In this document: in pieces, positions 1-8,051 of the stretch | Layout: each line of letters opens with the position of its first letter | How positions within the stretch are numbered: position 1 is the first letter of the stretch | NCBI GenBank assembly: GCA_052246295.1 | Contig: JBQQCO010000005.1 | Reading direction: 5' to 3' (one strand) | Source of the DNA: Piscibacillus sp052246295 | Lineage (GTDB): Bacteria; Bacillota; Bacilli; Bacillales; Alkalibacillaceae | Length of the DNA: 64,000 nucleotides | Made by a program: the position numbers and the translations under genes | Notes under the pieces: generated by a model | The model's database searches: none | The model's input: only the letters and a program-made list of their open reading frames with translations | What the model was told of the DNA's origin: nothing

Positions 1-216
1 GCAAATCATGAACAGCTTCGCATTTAATTTACATAATGGATATGTTGAAGGGATTAATAATCAAACCAAAGTGATTAAGCGTAATGCCTTTGGCTTTAAA
101 CGGTTTGATCGTTTTAGATTAAAGGTGTTATTGCATCATCAATATAAGAATTTAAAGGTTCGTATCAATTAAATTAGGAGTGAGCGTATGCTCACCCCAA
201 CATTTGACTTAGAACC
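1..216 (+). mobile_element. Right end of an ISL3-like insertion sequence (partial)
   Basis: The window opens inside an insertion sequence. A transposase C-terminus ends at 172. It is followed by a short GTGAGC/GCTCAC hairpin at about 182-195 and a terminal sequence near 197-216 that ends in CAACATTTGACTTAGAACC. ISL3-family elements characteristically have termini starting GG on the complementary strand, as here, and a transposase ending in a VEGIN...IKR-type segment. The left end lies outside the window, so the matching inverted repeat and any 8-bp target duplication cannot be checked. The family call rests on the transposase tail and the end sequence. Confidence 0.68.
2..172 (+). CDS. ISL3-family transposase, C-terminal end only
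   Basis: An open frame enters from the left edge and stops at 170-172, giving the last 56 residues. They contain NGYVEGINNQTKVIKRNAFG and then a basic tail, which matches the C-terminal end of the DDE transposase of ISL3 elements (the NG-VEG-IN motif around the catalytic glutamate). Only the tail is visible, so whether the complete gene is intact is unknown. The stop codon lies 44 bases inside the inferred IS end. Confidence 0.7.
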   Translation, partial: QIMNSFAFNLHNGYVEGINNQTKVIKRNAFGFKRFDRFRLKVLLHHQYKNLKVRIN

Positions 217-253
217 TTTATAGAGAAAATAATACTTTCTAAATGATTGCCAT

Positions 254-281
254 TTGATATTTAATATAAAACGTTTAAAAT
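254..281 (+). promoter_or_regulatory. Candidate sigma-A promoter of the GbsR-type gene
   Basis: TTGATA at 254-259 and TAAAAT at 276-281 are separated by 16 bases and lie 38 bases upstream of the chosen TTG start. The pair sits just outside the IS right end, so the promoter may be native or partly IS-derived. This is a pattern call only. Confidence 0.4.
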
Positions 282-318
282 GTATTATACAAATTATATA
301 AATAGGAGGTGTTATTTC

Positions 319-861
319 TTGGGTGAACAATTAGAATCTTTGCAGGAATCACAAGATGTATTGGTTAGTGCTATAGCACAATCAATGGTTATATATGGGG
401 TGACCCCGTCAGTGGGGAGAATTTATGGAGTTTTATACTTCTCAGATGAGCCACTAACGTTAGATGATATTAAAGATCAAGTTGCCATGAGTAAAGGAAG
501 TGTGAGTAACGGCATTCGTGAATTAATGGATACGGAGATGGTGACAAAGGTTTGGAAAAAAGGTGAGAGAAAGGATCACTTTATTGCTGAGAAGGATTTT
601 CTGAAGAATTTCCTAGACTTTTTTGCGAAGATGATTAGACTTGAACGAAGTTTGCTGACAAAAGCAATTGACCAAACTGAACCAACTATTAAAGAAATAG
701 CAAATAATCCAGAAAGTAACCAAGCAGAAGATATAGCAAAAAGAGATTTAGAACTAATCAGTGAAGCAAAAGATTATCTTAATTGGATTATGCAACTTGC
801 AAACTGCTTAGAATCAAGAGACATATTTAAACATCTTCCTATAAACAGCGAAAAGGAGTAA
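319..861 (+). CDS. GbsR/MarR-type transcriptional regulator
   Basis: A 180-residue winged-helix regulator of the GbsR (OpcR/CudC-like) family, which controls glycine-betaine uptake or choline-to-betaine genes in Bacillaceae. The central segment (about residues 42-95) reads as a MarR-like DNA-binding domain, with the recognition-helix region MSKGSVSNGIREL and a wing rich in K, G and E. The C-terminal part is helical and probably dimerises. The open frame extends back to an ATG at 280, but AGGAGGT at 304-310 points to the TTG at 319. A cysteine hydrolase follows 5 bases downstream, and then the remains of a betaine-binding protein gene, so the regulator has probably lost much of its target operon. 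Confidence 0.78.
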   Translation: MGEQLESLQESQDVLVSAIAQSMVIYGVTPSVGRIYGVLYFSDEPLTLDDIKDQVAMSKGSVSNGIRELMDTEMVTKVWKKGERKDHFIAEKDFLKNFLDFFAKMIRLERSLLTKAIDQTEPTIKEIANNPESNQAEDIAKRDLELISEAKDYLNWIMQLANCLESRDIFKHLPINSEKE

Positions 862-866
862 TACAG

Positions 867-1526
867 ATGAATGAAAAGACAGCATTAGTATTAATAGACT
901 TACAAAAAGAATCTAACTTTGGAATAGATCGCATGGAAGAAGTGGTCAATAACTCCAAGCAAATTATTGAGGAATGTAGAGCGTCTAATATCCCTATTAT
1001 ATATACACGTCAGATCAATCGCTTCGATGGAATTGGTCTTTCAAAAGAAGAGCCATTAAACGAAGATGGCACTCCATATTATTACAATTCAAACTCTGAC
1101 CAAATTGAGATATTTGATCAAATTAAACCAGAAGATCATGATGTCGTCATTGATAAGTATCGTTGGAGCGCCTTTCATGCGACATCATTAGATTTAATGT
1201 TAAGAAATTTAGGTGTCACTGATCTATTAATCGGTGGAGTCGTTACAGATGGATGCCTAATGACATCTGTATTTGATGCCTATTTTAGAGATTATCATAT
1301 ACATTTAGTCGAAGACATGTGCGCAGCAACAAATGAAGGTGCACACATGTCTGCATTAGCTACGATGGGGAATTGGGTTTATAACCTGAAATTATATAAT
1401 ACTGAAAATATGGTTAAGAAACTAAAAGGTGAACCTCACTCATATTGGGAAGCGAACGAGGCTGACTCCTTACAATTCACCCCAGAAACATTAAGAGAAC
1501 ATTATAAAAAAATGACACAATACTAG
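867..1526 (+). CDS. Isochorismatase-family cysteine hydrolase
   Basis: A 219-residue alpha/beta hydrolase of the isochorismatase/nicotinamidase superfamily. The expected triad is visible: Asp11 in LVLIDLQ, Lys97 in IDKYRWSAF and Cys130 in GGVVTDGCLMTS, with the cis-peptide segment GGVVTD just before the cysteine. Family members hydrolyse amides such as nicotinamide, N-carbamoylsarcosine or ureidoacrylate, or isochorismate; the substrate cannot be told from sequence. It starts 5 bases after the GbsR-type gene behind an AAAAGGAG site, so the two are probably co-transcribed. The linkage suggests an osmolyte-related amide or carbamoyl substrate, which is inference only. Confidence 0.82.
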   Translation: MNEKTALVLIDLQKESNFGIDRMEEVVNNSKQIIEECRASNIPIIYTRQINRFDGIGLSKEEPLNEDGTPYYYNSNSDQIEIFDQIKPEDHDVVIDKYRWSAFHATSLDLMLRNLGVTDLLIGGVVTDGCLMTSVFDAYFRDYHIHLVEDMCAATNEGAHMSALATMGNWVYNLKLYNTENMVKKLKGEPHSYWEANEADSLQFTPETLREHYKKMTQY

Positions 1527-1539
1527 AAAGGGAGATATA

Positions 1540-1908
1540 AGTTTTTATAAACTAGTACCATCAAGTGAAGCGGCTATGATGAGCTATATGAAAGAACAAA
1601 TTCAAGCTGAAGAACCTTTCATTATTACTGGTTGGAGACCTCATTCAATGTTCTCTAAATATGATTTAAAGTTCTTAGAAGATACGGAAGGTCATTTTAA
1701 TTATGATAACGTATATGTACTTTCATATGAAGGAATTGAAGAAAAGTACCCTGAAGCATACGACATTCTATCTCAATGGAGCATTGAAGTAGACGAACTA
1801 GAAGAAATGATGCAACAGTACGAAGACGAAGACAAACCATTTGAGGAATCCGCTGAAGAGTGGATCGAAGAGAATCGAGATAAAGTTGACGAATGGATTA
1901 ATAATTAA
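1540..1908 (+). pseudogene. Glycine-betaine ABC transporter binding protein, 3' fragment
   Basis: The frame ending at 1908 encodes about 120 residues resembling the C-terminal third of an OpuAC/ProX-type glycine-betaine-binding lipoprotein: LVPSSEAAM, then the ligand-lobe motif TGWRPHSMFSKYDLKFLED, then an acidic tail. Signal peptide, lipobox and N-terminal lobe are all missing. A ribosome binding site (AAAGGGAG, 1527-1534) stands just upstream with no usable start beside it; internal ATGs at 1576 and 1579 lack a good site. The simplest reading is a deletion that removed the first two thirds of the gene, and perhaps permease/ATPase genes, leaving the original operon junction. A strong terminator follows directly. 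Confidence 0.75.
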
Positions 1909-1910
1909 TA

Positions 1911-1939
1911 AAAAAGGCTTGGGCAACCAAGCCTTTTTT
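1911..1939 (+). terminator. Rho-independent terminator after the betaine-binding relic
   Basis: A 12-bp stem (AAAAAGGCTTGG / CCAAGCCTTTTT) with a GCAA loop and a T-run. It closes the gbsR-hydrolase-opuAC relic transcription unit. Confidence 0.9.
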
Positions 1940-2005
1940 AACAACAATTATATTTTGATATTTATAAAAATTGTGATAATATATGACGTAAGTAAGGAGG
2001 GAGTT

Positions 2006-2629
2006 ATGTCAGAATTAAGGGAGAAAATAATAGAATCATCTCTGCAGTTATTCTCTGAGAAAGGGTTTCATGGAGTTTCGGTTAAAGATATAGTAGAGCA
2101 TTGCCAAACATCTAAAGGTGGCTTTTATCATCACTTTAAGTCAAAAGATGAGCTATTATATGTCATCCATGACACATTTGTTTCATATGTATTGGATGAA
2201 GCAAATCGCGCTAAAAAGCGTCACAGCGAACCAATACAACAGCTATATGAAATGTTAAAGTCTTTAGTTCGGGTATATGATCTTTACAATGAGCACATTG
2301 TGGTATTCAATCAAGAGTATAATTATTTAAAAGATGACTACTACCAGCTGATTAAACAAAAAAGAGATGAGTATGAAGAAATAATAAAAGAGGCCATTAA
2401 AGAAGGCCAAAGTTCAGGTCATATAAGAGATGAACTACCTACAACCGTAACGACTATGTCAATCCTTGGGATGGTAAACTGGACTTATCAGTGGTATAAA
2501 AAAGATGGACCAAAAACAATTGATCAAATCGCATCAACGTACATAGACATCATATTTAGAGGGTTATTAACGGAAAATGGGTTAAAGGAATATCATACGT
2601 CTAAGCTAGCAAGTGAATTGAAGTTTTAG
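2006..2629 (+). CDS. TetR/AcrR-family transcriptional regulator
   Basis: A 207-residue TetR-type repressor. The N-terminal helix-turn-helix runs from about residue 4 to 50 and shows the classic FSEKGFHGVSVKDI...TSKGGFYHHFKSKDELL signature. The C-terminal helical domain presumably binds a ligand, likely an acyl-CoA given the neighbours. An upstream in-frame extension exists, but AAGGAGGG at 1994-2001 sets the ATG at 2006. The gene lies immediately before, and in the same orientation as, the acyl-CoA catabolic operon. An 18-bp TetR-style palindrome in the gap is a plausible binding site, so it is the likely pathway repressor. Confidence 0.88.
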   Translation: MSELREKIIESSLQLFSEKGFHGVSVKDIVEHCQTSKGGFYHHFKSKDELLYVIHDTFVSYVLDEANRAKKRHSEPIQQLYEMLKSLVRVYDLYNEHIVVFNQEYNYLKDDYYQLIKQKRDEYEEIIKEAIKEGQSSGHIRDELPTTVTTMSILGMVNWTYQWYKKDGPKTIDQIASTYIDIIFRGLLTENGLKEYHTSKLASELKF

Positions 2630-2648
2630 ACTAATTAATTGGCGCTTA

Positions 2649-2664
2649 TCGTAAGCGTTTTCAT
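2649..2664 (+). promoter_or_regulatory. Catabolite-responsive element (cre)-like site
   Basis: The 16-mer TCGTAAGCGTTTTCAT fits the CcpA cre consensus (WTGNAANCGNWNNCWW) at all positions but one. It lies 50-65 bases upstream of the acyl-CoA dehydrogenase start. This suggests carbon-catabolite repression of the operon, as expected for an amino-acid or fatty-acid catabolic pathway. A hairpin (CGCTTA/TAAGCG) overlaps it. TAGAAT at 2665-2670 could be a -10 element. Confidence 0.6.
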
Positions 2665-2676
2665 TAGAATTAACAC

Positions 2677-2694
2677 AGACCAACTAGTCGGTCT
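2677..2694 (+). promoter_or_regulatory. TetR-type operator palindrome
   Basis: AGACCAACTAGTCGGTCT is an 18-bp inverted repeat with 16 of 18 positions symmetric. GACCGACTAGTCGGTC-like palindromes are typical TetR-family operators. It lies between a putative -10 element and the ribosome binding site of the operon's first gene, and 48 bases after the TetR gene ends. Binding by that regulator is inferred from position. Confidence 0.65.
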
Positions 2695-2713
2695 TATTTT
2701 GAGGGGGATGAAA

Positions 2714-3856
2714 ATGAATTTTGAACTAACGAAAGAACAAGAAATGATTCGTAAAATGGTACGTGACTTCGCAAATGAAAAAATTGCACCAAGAGCAATC
2801 GATATTGATGTAAATGCAGAGTTTCCAGAAGACATTTTTAAAGAAATGGGCGAATTGGGTTTATTAGGTATACCTTTTCCTGAAGAATATGGCGGTTCTG
2901 GAGGAGACACTGTTTCTTACGCATTAGCTGCTGAGGAAATTGCACGTGTATGTGGTAGTACAGGTTTGAGCTATGCTGCTGCAATTTCATTAGGAGCTAG
3001 CCCTGTATACTATTTCGGAACAGATGAACAAAAAGAAAAGTTTTTGAAACCGCTTGCATCTGGTAAAGCTTTAGGATCTTTTGGATTAACTGAACCAAAT
3101 GCTGGTTCTGATGCAGGAGGAACGAAAACGACGGCGAAATTAGAAGGTAGTGAGTATGTCATTAATGGTGAAAAATGCTTCATAACTAATGCATCTTACG
3201 CTCAGCAAATTATCGTTACAGCCGTAACTGGTAAAGACAACCGTGGTAAGAACATTATTTCAGCTATTATTGTTCCAACAGATACTCCAGGTGTCAAAAT
3301 AACTGATAATTATGACAAGATGGGAGTTCGTGGATCTAATACAGCTGAAATTGTATTAGAAGATGTAAGAGTGCCTAAAGAAAATTTATTGGGTGATCCA
3401 GATAAAGGGTTCAAGCAATTCCTATATACGTTGGATGGTGGCCGGATTTCAATTGCAGCTTTAGGTGTTGGAATTGCTCAGGCATCGTTAGATAAAGCAC
3501 TTGAATACGCTAAGGAACGTAAGCAGTTTGGTCAGTCTATTTCCAACTTCCAGGCAATCCAATTCAAACTTGCAGACATGGCTATGGAAGTGGAGTTAGC
3601 TCGTACAATGGTGTTAAAAGCTGCTTGGTTAAAAGACCAAGGTAAGAATTTTACGAGAGAAGCAGCTTATGCCAAGTTGTTTGCGTCAGAAACAGCAACC
3701 CGTTCTGCTAACCAAGCAATTCAGATCCACGGTGGTTACGGTTACATGCGTGAATACGAAGTTGAGCGTTATTTAAGAGATGCTAAGCTTCTAGAAATCG
3801 GTGAAGGGACTTCAGAAGTACAGCGCTTAATTATTGCTAGACAATTAGGTTGCTAA
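2714..3856 (+). CDS. Acyl-CoA dehydrogenase (YngJ-like)
   Basis: A 380-residue FAD-dependent acyl-CoA dehydrogenase of short/branched-chain type, oxidising acyl-CoA to enoyl-CoA. Seen: the N-terminal helical domain (LTKEQEMIRKMVRDFA), the flavin-contact region LTEPNAGSDAGGTKTTA, the ERKQFGQSI segment and the C-terminal RDAKLLEIGEGTSEVQR. Glu364 in GEGTS occupies the usual catalytic-base position; classical isovaleryl-CoA dehydrogenases place this base elsewhere, so the substrate may differ from isovaleryl-CoA. The start is ATG 2714, chosen over ATG 2708 for spacing from GAGGGGG (2701-2707). First gene of the seven-gene operon, which matches the Bacillus subtilis yngJ-to-yngE order. Confidence 0.92.
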   Translation: MNFELTKEQEMIRKMVRDFANEKIAPRAIDIDVNAEFPEDIFKEMGELGLLGIPFPEEYGGSGGDTVSYALAAEEIARVCGSTGLSYAAAISLGASPVYYFGTDEQKEKFLKPLASGKALGSFGLTEPNAGSDAGGTKTTAKLEGSEYVINGEKCFITNASYAQQIIVTAVTGKDNRGKNIISAIIVPTDTPGVKITDNYDKMGVRGSNTAEIVLEDVRVPKENLLGDPDKGFKQFLYTLDGGRISIAALGVGIAQASLDKALEYAKERKQFGQSISNFQAIQFKLADMAMEVELARTMVLKAAWLKDQGKNFTREAAYAKLFASETATRSANQAIQIHGGYGYMREYEVERYLRDAKLLEIGEGTSEVQRLIIARQLGC

Positions 3857-3878
3857 TTTTTAAAGGAGGTATGGTTGC

Positions 3879-5519
3879 ATGTCATTACTTGAGTTAACGA
3901 TTGGTGAATTATTGGAAAGAAAGGTAAACGAGCATCCAGACCATGAAGCGGTTGTGTATCCAGAGAGAGGTTTTCGTTGGACTTACCGAGAATTTGACCA
4001 AAAAGTAAATGAAGTGGCAAAAGGTTTAATGGCGCTTGGTGTTGATAAAGGTGAGCACGTTGCAATTTGGTCTGATAATAAACCAGAGTGGGTGACGACA
4101 CAATTTGCAAGCGGAAAGATGGGGGCGGTTCTTGTAACTGTTAATACGAGTTACCGAGCTCAAGAATTAGAATATCTCCTACAACAATCTGATACAACAA
4201 CTTTAATTTTGACGGAAACGTTTAAGGGTACTTCCTACCTAGATATCTTAAAAGAAGTCGTACCTGAATTAGAAAATAGCGAAAAAGGCAATATTCAATC
4301 TAGTAAACTACCAAAATTAAAAAACGTTATAGTCTTAGGGGACGAAAACTACCCAGGTTGTTATAACTGGGAAGATCTCATCCAACTTGGTGAACGAGTG
4401 ACAGATCAAGAGTTAAAAGACCGTCACAGTGAGTTAAACTACAAAGATGTAATAAACATGCAGTACACGTCTGGAACAACAGGGTTTCCAAAAGGGGTCA
4501 TGTTATCACACTACAATATCGTAAATAACGGTAAACAGGTAGCTGAGTGTATTGAATTAACCAAAGAAAGCCGATTATGTATCCCTGTGCCTTTATTCCA
4601 TTGTTTTGGATGTGTAATGGGAACATTAGCAACCGTTTCTCAAGGAGCGACAATGGTCGTAATTGAACAGTTTGATCCTGAAGCTGTCCTAAAGGCAATT
4701 GATCAAGAGAAATGTACAGCTGTTCATGGGGTTCCAACGATGTTTATTGCTGAATTAAATCACCCGGACTTCGAGAAATATGATTTATCATCTTTACGAA
4801 CAGGAATCATGGCAGGGTCGAACTGTCCTATGGAAGTCATGAAAGATGTTATGAACAAAATGGGTGCTAAAGATATTACCATTGCTTACGGCCAAACAGA
4901 ATCGTCTCCAGTTATTACGCAAACACGTACTGAAGATTCCATTGAACGTAAAGTTAGCACAGTAGGTAAAGCACATCCTAATGTAGAAGTAAAAATTGTT
5001 TACCCTGGAACAAATGATGAGGCGCCACGCAAAACACCTGGTGAGTTATGTACTCGTGGCTACCTAGTTATGGAAGGTTATTATAAGAACGAAGAAGCTA
5101 CTCAAGCCGCTATAGATTCTGAGGGTTGGTTACACACAGGTGATATCGGGGTGATGGATGACGAAGGTTATGTCGAAATTACTGGCCGCATTAAGGATAT
5201 GGTAATTCGAGGCGGTGAGAATATTTATCCACGTGAAATAGAAGAATTCTTATACACACACCCTGATATTGTAGATGTTCAAGTAATCGGTGTTCCAGAC
5301 CCTAAGTACGGAGAAGAGTTAATGGCCTGGATCATTACTAAAGATGATAAAGAATTAACAGCTGATGAGGTACGTGAATTTTGTGATGGTAAGATTTCAA
5401 GATATAAGATTCCTAGATACATTGAATTCACAGACGAATACCCAATGACAGCTAGCGGTAAAATTCAAAAGTTTAAATTACGCGAACAAGCCAAAGAACT
5501 CATTATGCAAAATAAATAA
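3879..5519 (+). CDS. AMP-binding acyl-CoA ligase (YngI-like)
   Basis: A 546-residue ANL-superfamily acyl-CoA synthetase that activates a carboxylic acid with ATP and CoA. The P-loop-like motif YTSGTTGFPKG lies at 196-206, the adenylate-binding YGQTESSP around 340, the hinge region GRIKDMVIRGGENIYP near 437, and the catalytic lysine K528 in the C-terminal SGKIQK. It starts behind AAAGGAGGT with 8-base spacing and is followed by the biotin carboxylase after 13 bases. In the operon it would feed acyl or acetoacetyl groups into the CoA pool. B. subtilis YngI has been proposed to act on acetoacetate or medium-chain acids; the substrate here is not determined. Confidence 0.9.
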   Translation: MSLLELTIGELLERKVNEHPDHEAVVYPERGFRWTYREFDQKVNEVAKGLMALGVDKGEHVAIWSDNKPEWVTTQFASGKMGAVLVTVNTSYRAQELEYLLQQSDTTTLILTETFKGTSYLDILKEVVPELENSEKGNIQSSKLPKLKNVIVLGDENYPGCYNWEDLIQLGERVTDQELKDRHSELNYKDVINMQYTSGTTGFPKGVMLSHYNIVNNGKQVAECIELTKESRLCIPVPLFHCFGCVMGTLATVSQGATMVVIEQFDPEAVLKAIDQEKCTAVHGVPTMFIAELNHPDFEKYDLSSLRTGIMAGSNCPMEVMKDVMNKMGAKDITIAYGQTESSPVITQTRTEDSIERKVSTVGKAHPNVEVKIVYPGTNDEAPRKTPGELCTRGYLVMEGYYKNEEATQAAIDSEGWLHTGDIGVMDDEGYVEITGRIKDMVIRGGENIYPREIEEFLYTHPDIVDVQVIGVPDPKYGEELMAWIITKDDKELTADEVREFCDGKISRYKIPRYIEFTDEYPMTASGKIQKFKLREQAKELIMQNK

Positions 5520-5532
5520 TAGGAGCGATGTT

Positions 5533-6879
5533 ATGTTTAAGACAGTTTTAATTGCTAACCGAGGCGAAATTGCAAGACGTATCATTAAAACTTGTAAACG
5601 ACTAAACATTCGTACAGTGGCTGTTTACTCTGAAGCAGACGAATCGTCACTACATGTTAAAGAAGCAGACGAAGCTCATTTAATCGGACCTGCTCGAGTG
5701 AACGAGAGTTATCTAAATGTCGATCGCATTATTGAAGTGGCTAAAGAAACAAACACAGATGCGATCCACCCTGGTTATGGACTGTTAAGTGAAAATACCG
5801 ATTTTGCTAAGCGCATTGAAGATGAAGGGATTACGTTCATTGGACCTGATGCGTATGCGATTAATCAAATGGGTAGTAAATTAACAGCTAGAAGAACTAT
5901 GGAAGAAGCCGGGGTACCAATCATTCCAGGTACTAATGATCCGATTGCGAATACGGAGGAAGCTAAAGCGTTCGCTAATAAAATTGGTTACCCTGTTATG
6001 CTAAAAGCTTCCCATGGTGGTGGCGGAATTGGCATGCAAATTGTTCACGACGATGCTGAACTAGAAAAAGCATTTGAAAGTAATGCTAGAAGAGCAGAAC
6101 AATTTTTCGGTAATGGTACGATGTTTATCGAAAAAGTGATTGAAGATGCCCACCATGTTGAAATTCAGTTATTAGCTGATACACATGGGAATGTTCTCCA
6201 TCTGTTTGACCGTGAGTGTTCAATTCAACGCAGGCACCAAAAGGTCATTGAAGAAGCACCTTCACCACTATTAACTGAAGATACACGTCAGAAAATGGCT
6301 GAAGCGGCTATTAAAGCAGCTAAGGCTATTAATTACAAAAATGCGGGTACGATTGAGTTTTTAGTAGATGAAGATCAGAACTTCTATTTCTTAGAGATGA
6401 ATACGCGCTTACAAGTTGAGCACCCTGTCACTGAATTAATTACAGGAACTGATCTTGTCGAACAACAACTTAAGGTCGCTTATGGAGAAGAACTTACTTT
6501 AAAACAAGAGGAACTTAACATTCAAGGTCATTCGATTGAAGCTCGTATTTATGCAGAGGACCCAAAAACGTTCTTCCCATCTCCTGGTAAGATTACAAAG
6601 ATTTTATTACCAGAAGCACCTTACATTAGACATGACATTGCGGTCGAAGATGGATATCAAGTAACACCTTACTATGACCCAATGATTGCTAAGTTAATCG
6701 TAAGCGGAAATACTCGTGAAGAAGCGGTAGAAAATCTAAAGAAAGCTTTAGAACAGTATGAAGTAGAAGGCATTAAAACAAATATTCCTTTACTAAGGGA
6801 TATTTTAGAATTACAAGCATTTAAAGATGGGCAAACGCGCACATCGTTTATTCAAGAACATATTTTAATCAATCAATAG
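5533..6879 (+). CDS. Biotin carboxylase subunit of an acyl-CoA carboxylase
   Basis: A 448-residue AccC-type biotin carboxylase (YngHA-like) that carboxylates the biotin on the adjacent small carrier protein with ATP and bicarbonate. The N-terminal IANRGEIARRI fold is complete. The ATP-grasp glycine loop HGGGGIGMQ sits near 161-169 and the active-site segment EMNTRLQVEHPVTE near 288. It is followed after 13 bases by the biotin-carrier gene and later by the carboxyltransferase. These three form a dedicated acyl-CoA (methylcrotonyl-CoA-type) carboxylase separate from the essential fatty-acid AccABCD. Confidence 0.93.
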   Translation: MFKTVLIANRGEIARRIIKTCKRLNIRTVAVYSEADESSLHVKEADEAHLIGPARVNESYLNVDRIIEVAKETNTDAIHPGYGLLSENTDFAKRIEDEGITFIGPDAYAINQMGSKLTARRTMEEAGVPIIPGTNDPIANTEEAKAFANKIGYPVMLKASHGGGGIGMQIVHDDAELEKAFESNARRAEQFFGNGTMFIEKVIEDAHHVEIQLLADTHGNVLHLFDRECSIQRRHQKVIEEAPSPLLTEDTRQKMAEAAIKAAKAINYKNAGTIEFLVDEDQNFYFLEMNTRLQVEHPVTELITGTDLVEQQLKVAYGEELTLKQEELNIQGHSIEARIYAEDPKTFFPSPGKITKILLPEAPYIRHDIAVEDGYQVTPYYDPMIAKLIVSGNTREEAVENLKKALEQYEVEGIKTNIPLLRDILELQAFKDGQTRTSFIQEHILINQ

Positions 6880-6892
6880 GAGGAATTAAATC

Positions 6893-7105
6893 ATGAATAA
6901 AGTTACAGCAAATATGGCAGGAAACGTATGGAAAGTAGTTGTTAAAGAAGGAGAACAAGTTGAAAGCGGTCAAGATGTCGTGATCTTAGAATCGATGAAA
7001 ATGGAGATTCCAATTGCCGCTGAAGCTTCTGGTACGGTTAAAGAGTTAAAAGTTAACGAAGGAGATTTTGTTAACGAGGGAGACGTTATTGCCATTATTG
7101 AATAA
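6893..7105 (+). CDS. Biotin carboxyl carrier protein (small, YngHB-like)
   Basis: A 70-residue biotin/lipoyl-attachment domain with almost nothing else. The biotinylation motif ESMKMEI places the modified lysine at K36, and the two half-barrel repeats (residues 1-35 and 37-70) are complete. It lacks the Ala/Pro-rich N-terminal linker of AccB, as expected for the single-domain BCCP encoded beside yngH-type carboxylases. It shuttles carboxybiotin between the biotin carboxylase just upstream and the carboxyltransferase at the operon end. AGGAGG precedes the ATG. Confidence 0.93.
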   Translation: MNKVTANMAGNVWKVVVKEGEQVESGQDVVILESMKMEIPIAAEASGTVKELKVNEGDFVNEGDVIAIIE

Positions 7106-7131
7106 GTACTTTTTAACAAAGGAGAGTCGCC

Positions 7132-8040
7132 ATGAGTCTTCCAAAAGAAGTGATCATTAAAGAAGTTGGGCCACGTGATGGTCTACAAAATGAAAAAGAA
7201 GAGATTAAGACTGAAGATAAAATTGAATGGATAAACCAGTTATCTGAAACCGGTTTATCCTATATAGAAATGACATCGTTTGTACACCCTAAGTGGATTC
7301 CTCAGCTAAAAGATGCTTTAGAGGTGGCTAAACGTGTCAATCGTAAAGAAGACATTACTTATGCAGCTTTAGTTCCTAATATGAAAGGACTTGAAGGCGC
7401 TATAGAAGCTGATGTTGATGAGGTTTCGATCTTTATGTCAGCCAGTGAAGCTCATAATAAGAATAATATCAATAAATCAATTAGTGAGACTTACCCTGTA
7501 TTAAGAGAAGTCGTTGATGAAGCGAAAAAAGCTGGAAAATCCGTTAGAGGTTATGTTTCCACTGTATTTGGTTGTCCTTATGAAGGTAGAATTGATGAAC
7601 AACAAGTCATCAATGTTTGCAAAAATTTATTTGACATGGGAATCGACGAGTTATCGCTTGGAGATACCATCGGGGTGGCAAATCCTATCCAAGTTGGAGA
7701 GTTTCTAGATCTCATCTCAACAGAATTTTCGAAAGATCAAATTGCTCTACATTTTCATGACACGAGAGGAATGGCACTAGCTAACACTTTAGTTTCTTTA
7801 GAGAAAGGCTATTATATCTTTGATGGTGCACTCGGTGGTTTAGGTGGTTGTCCATATGCCAAGGGTGCTTCAGGTAATGTCGCAACAGATGATCTTGTTC
7901 ATATGCTACATGAAATGGAAATTAATACTGGTATTGATCACGATCGACTACTTCAAGCAGGGCAATTTATACAAGAGAAAATTAATAAGCCACTACCTAG
8001 TAAGCAAATGAATATTTGCACACAAAAGTCCTTAAGTTAG
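7132..8040 (+). CDS. Hydroxymethylglutaryl-CoA lyase (YngG-like)
   Basis: A 302-residue TIM-barrel HMG-CoA lyase that splits HMG-CoA into acetyl-CoA and acetoacetate, the last step of leucine breakdown. Family residues are visible: EVGPRDGLQNE at the N-terminus (Arg15, Asp16), the divalent-metal HFHDTRG motif near residue 205, and the catalytic cysteine loop GGLGGCPYAKGASGN near 237-250. The start follows AAAGGAG. The last bases before the next gene carry that gene's ribosome binding site. Together with the carboxylase and hydratase it defines the methylcrotonyl/methylglutaconyl-CoA route. Confidence 0.92.
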   Translation: MSLPKEVIIKEVGPRDGLQNEKEEIKTEDKIEWINQLSETGLSYIEMTSFVHPKWIPQLKDALEVAKRVNRKEDITYAALVPNMKGLEGAIEADVDEVSIFMSASEAHNKNNINKSISETYPVLREVVDEAKKAGKSVRGYVSTVFGCPYEGRIDEQQVINVCKNLFDMGIDELSLGDTIGVANPIQVGEFLDLISTEFSKDQIALHFHDTRGMALANTLVSLEKGYYIFDGALGGLGGCPYAKGASGNVATDDLVHMLHEMEINTGIDHDRLLQAGQFIQEKINKPLPSKQMNICTQKSLS

Positions 8041-8051
8041 GAGGGTGTTTA

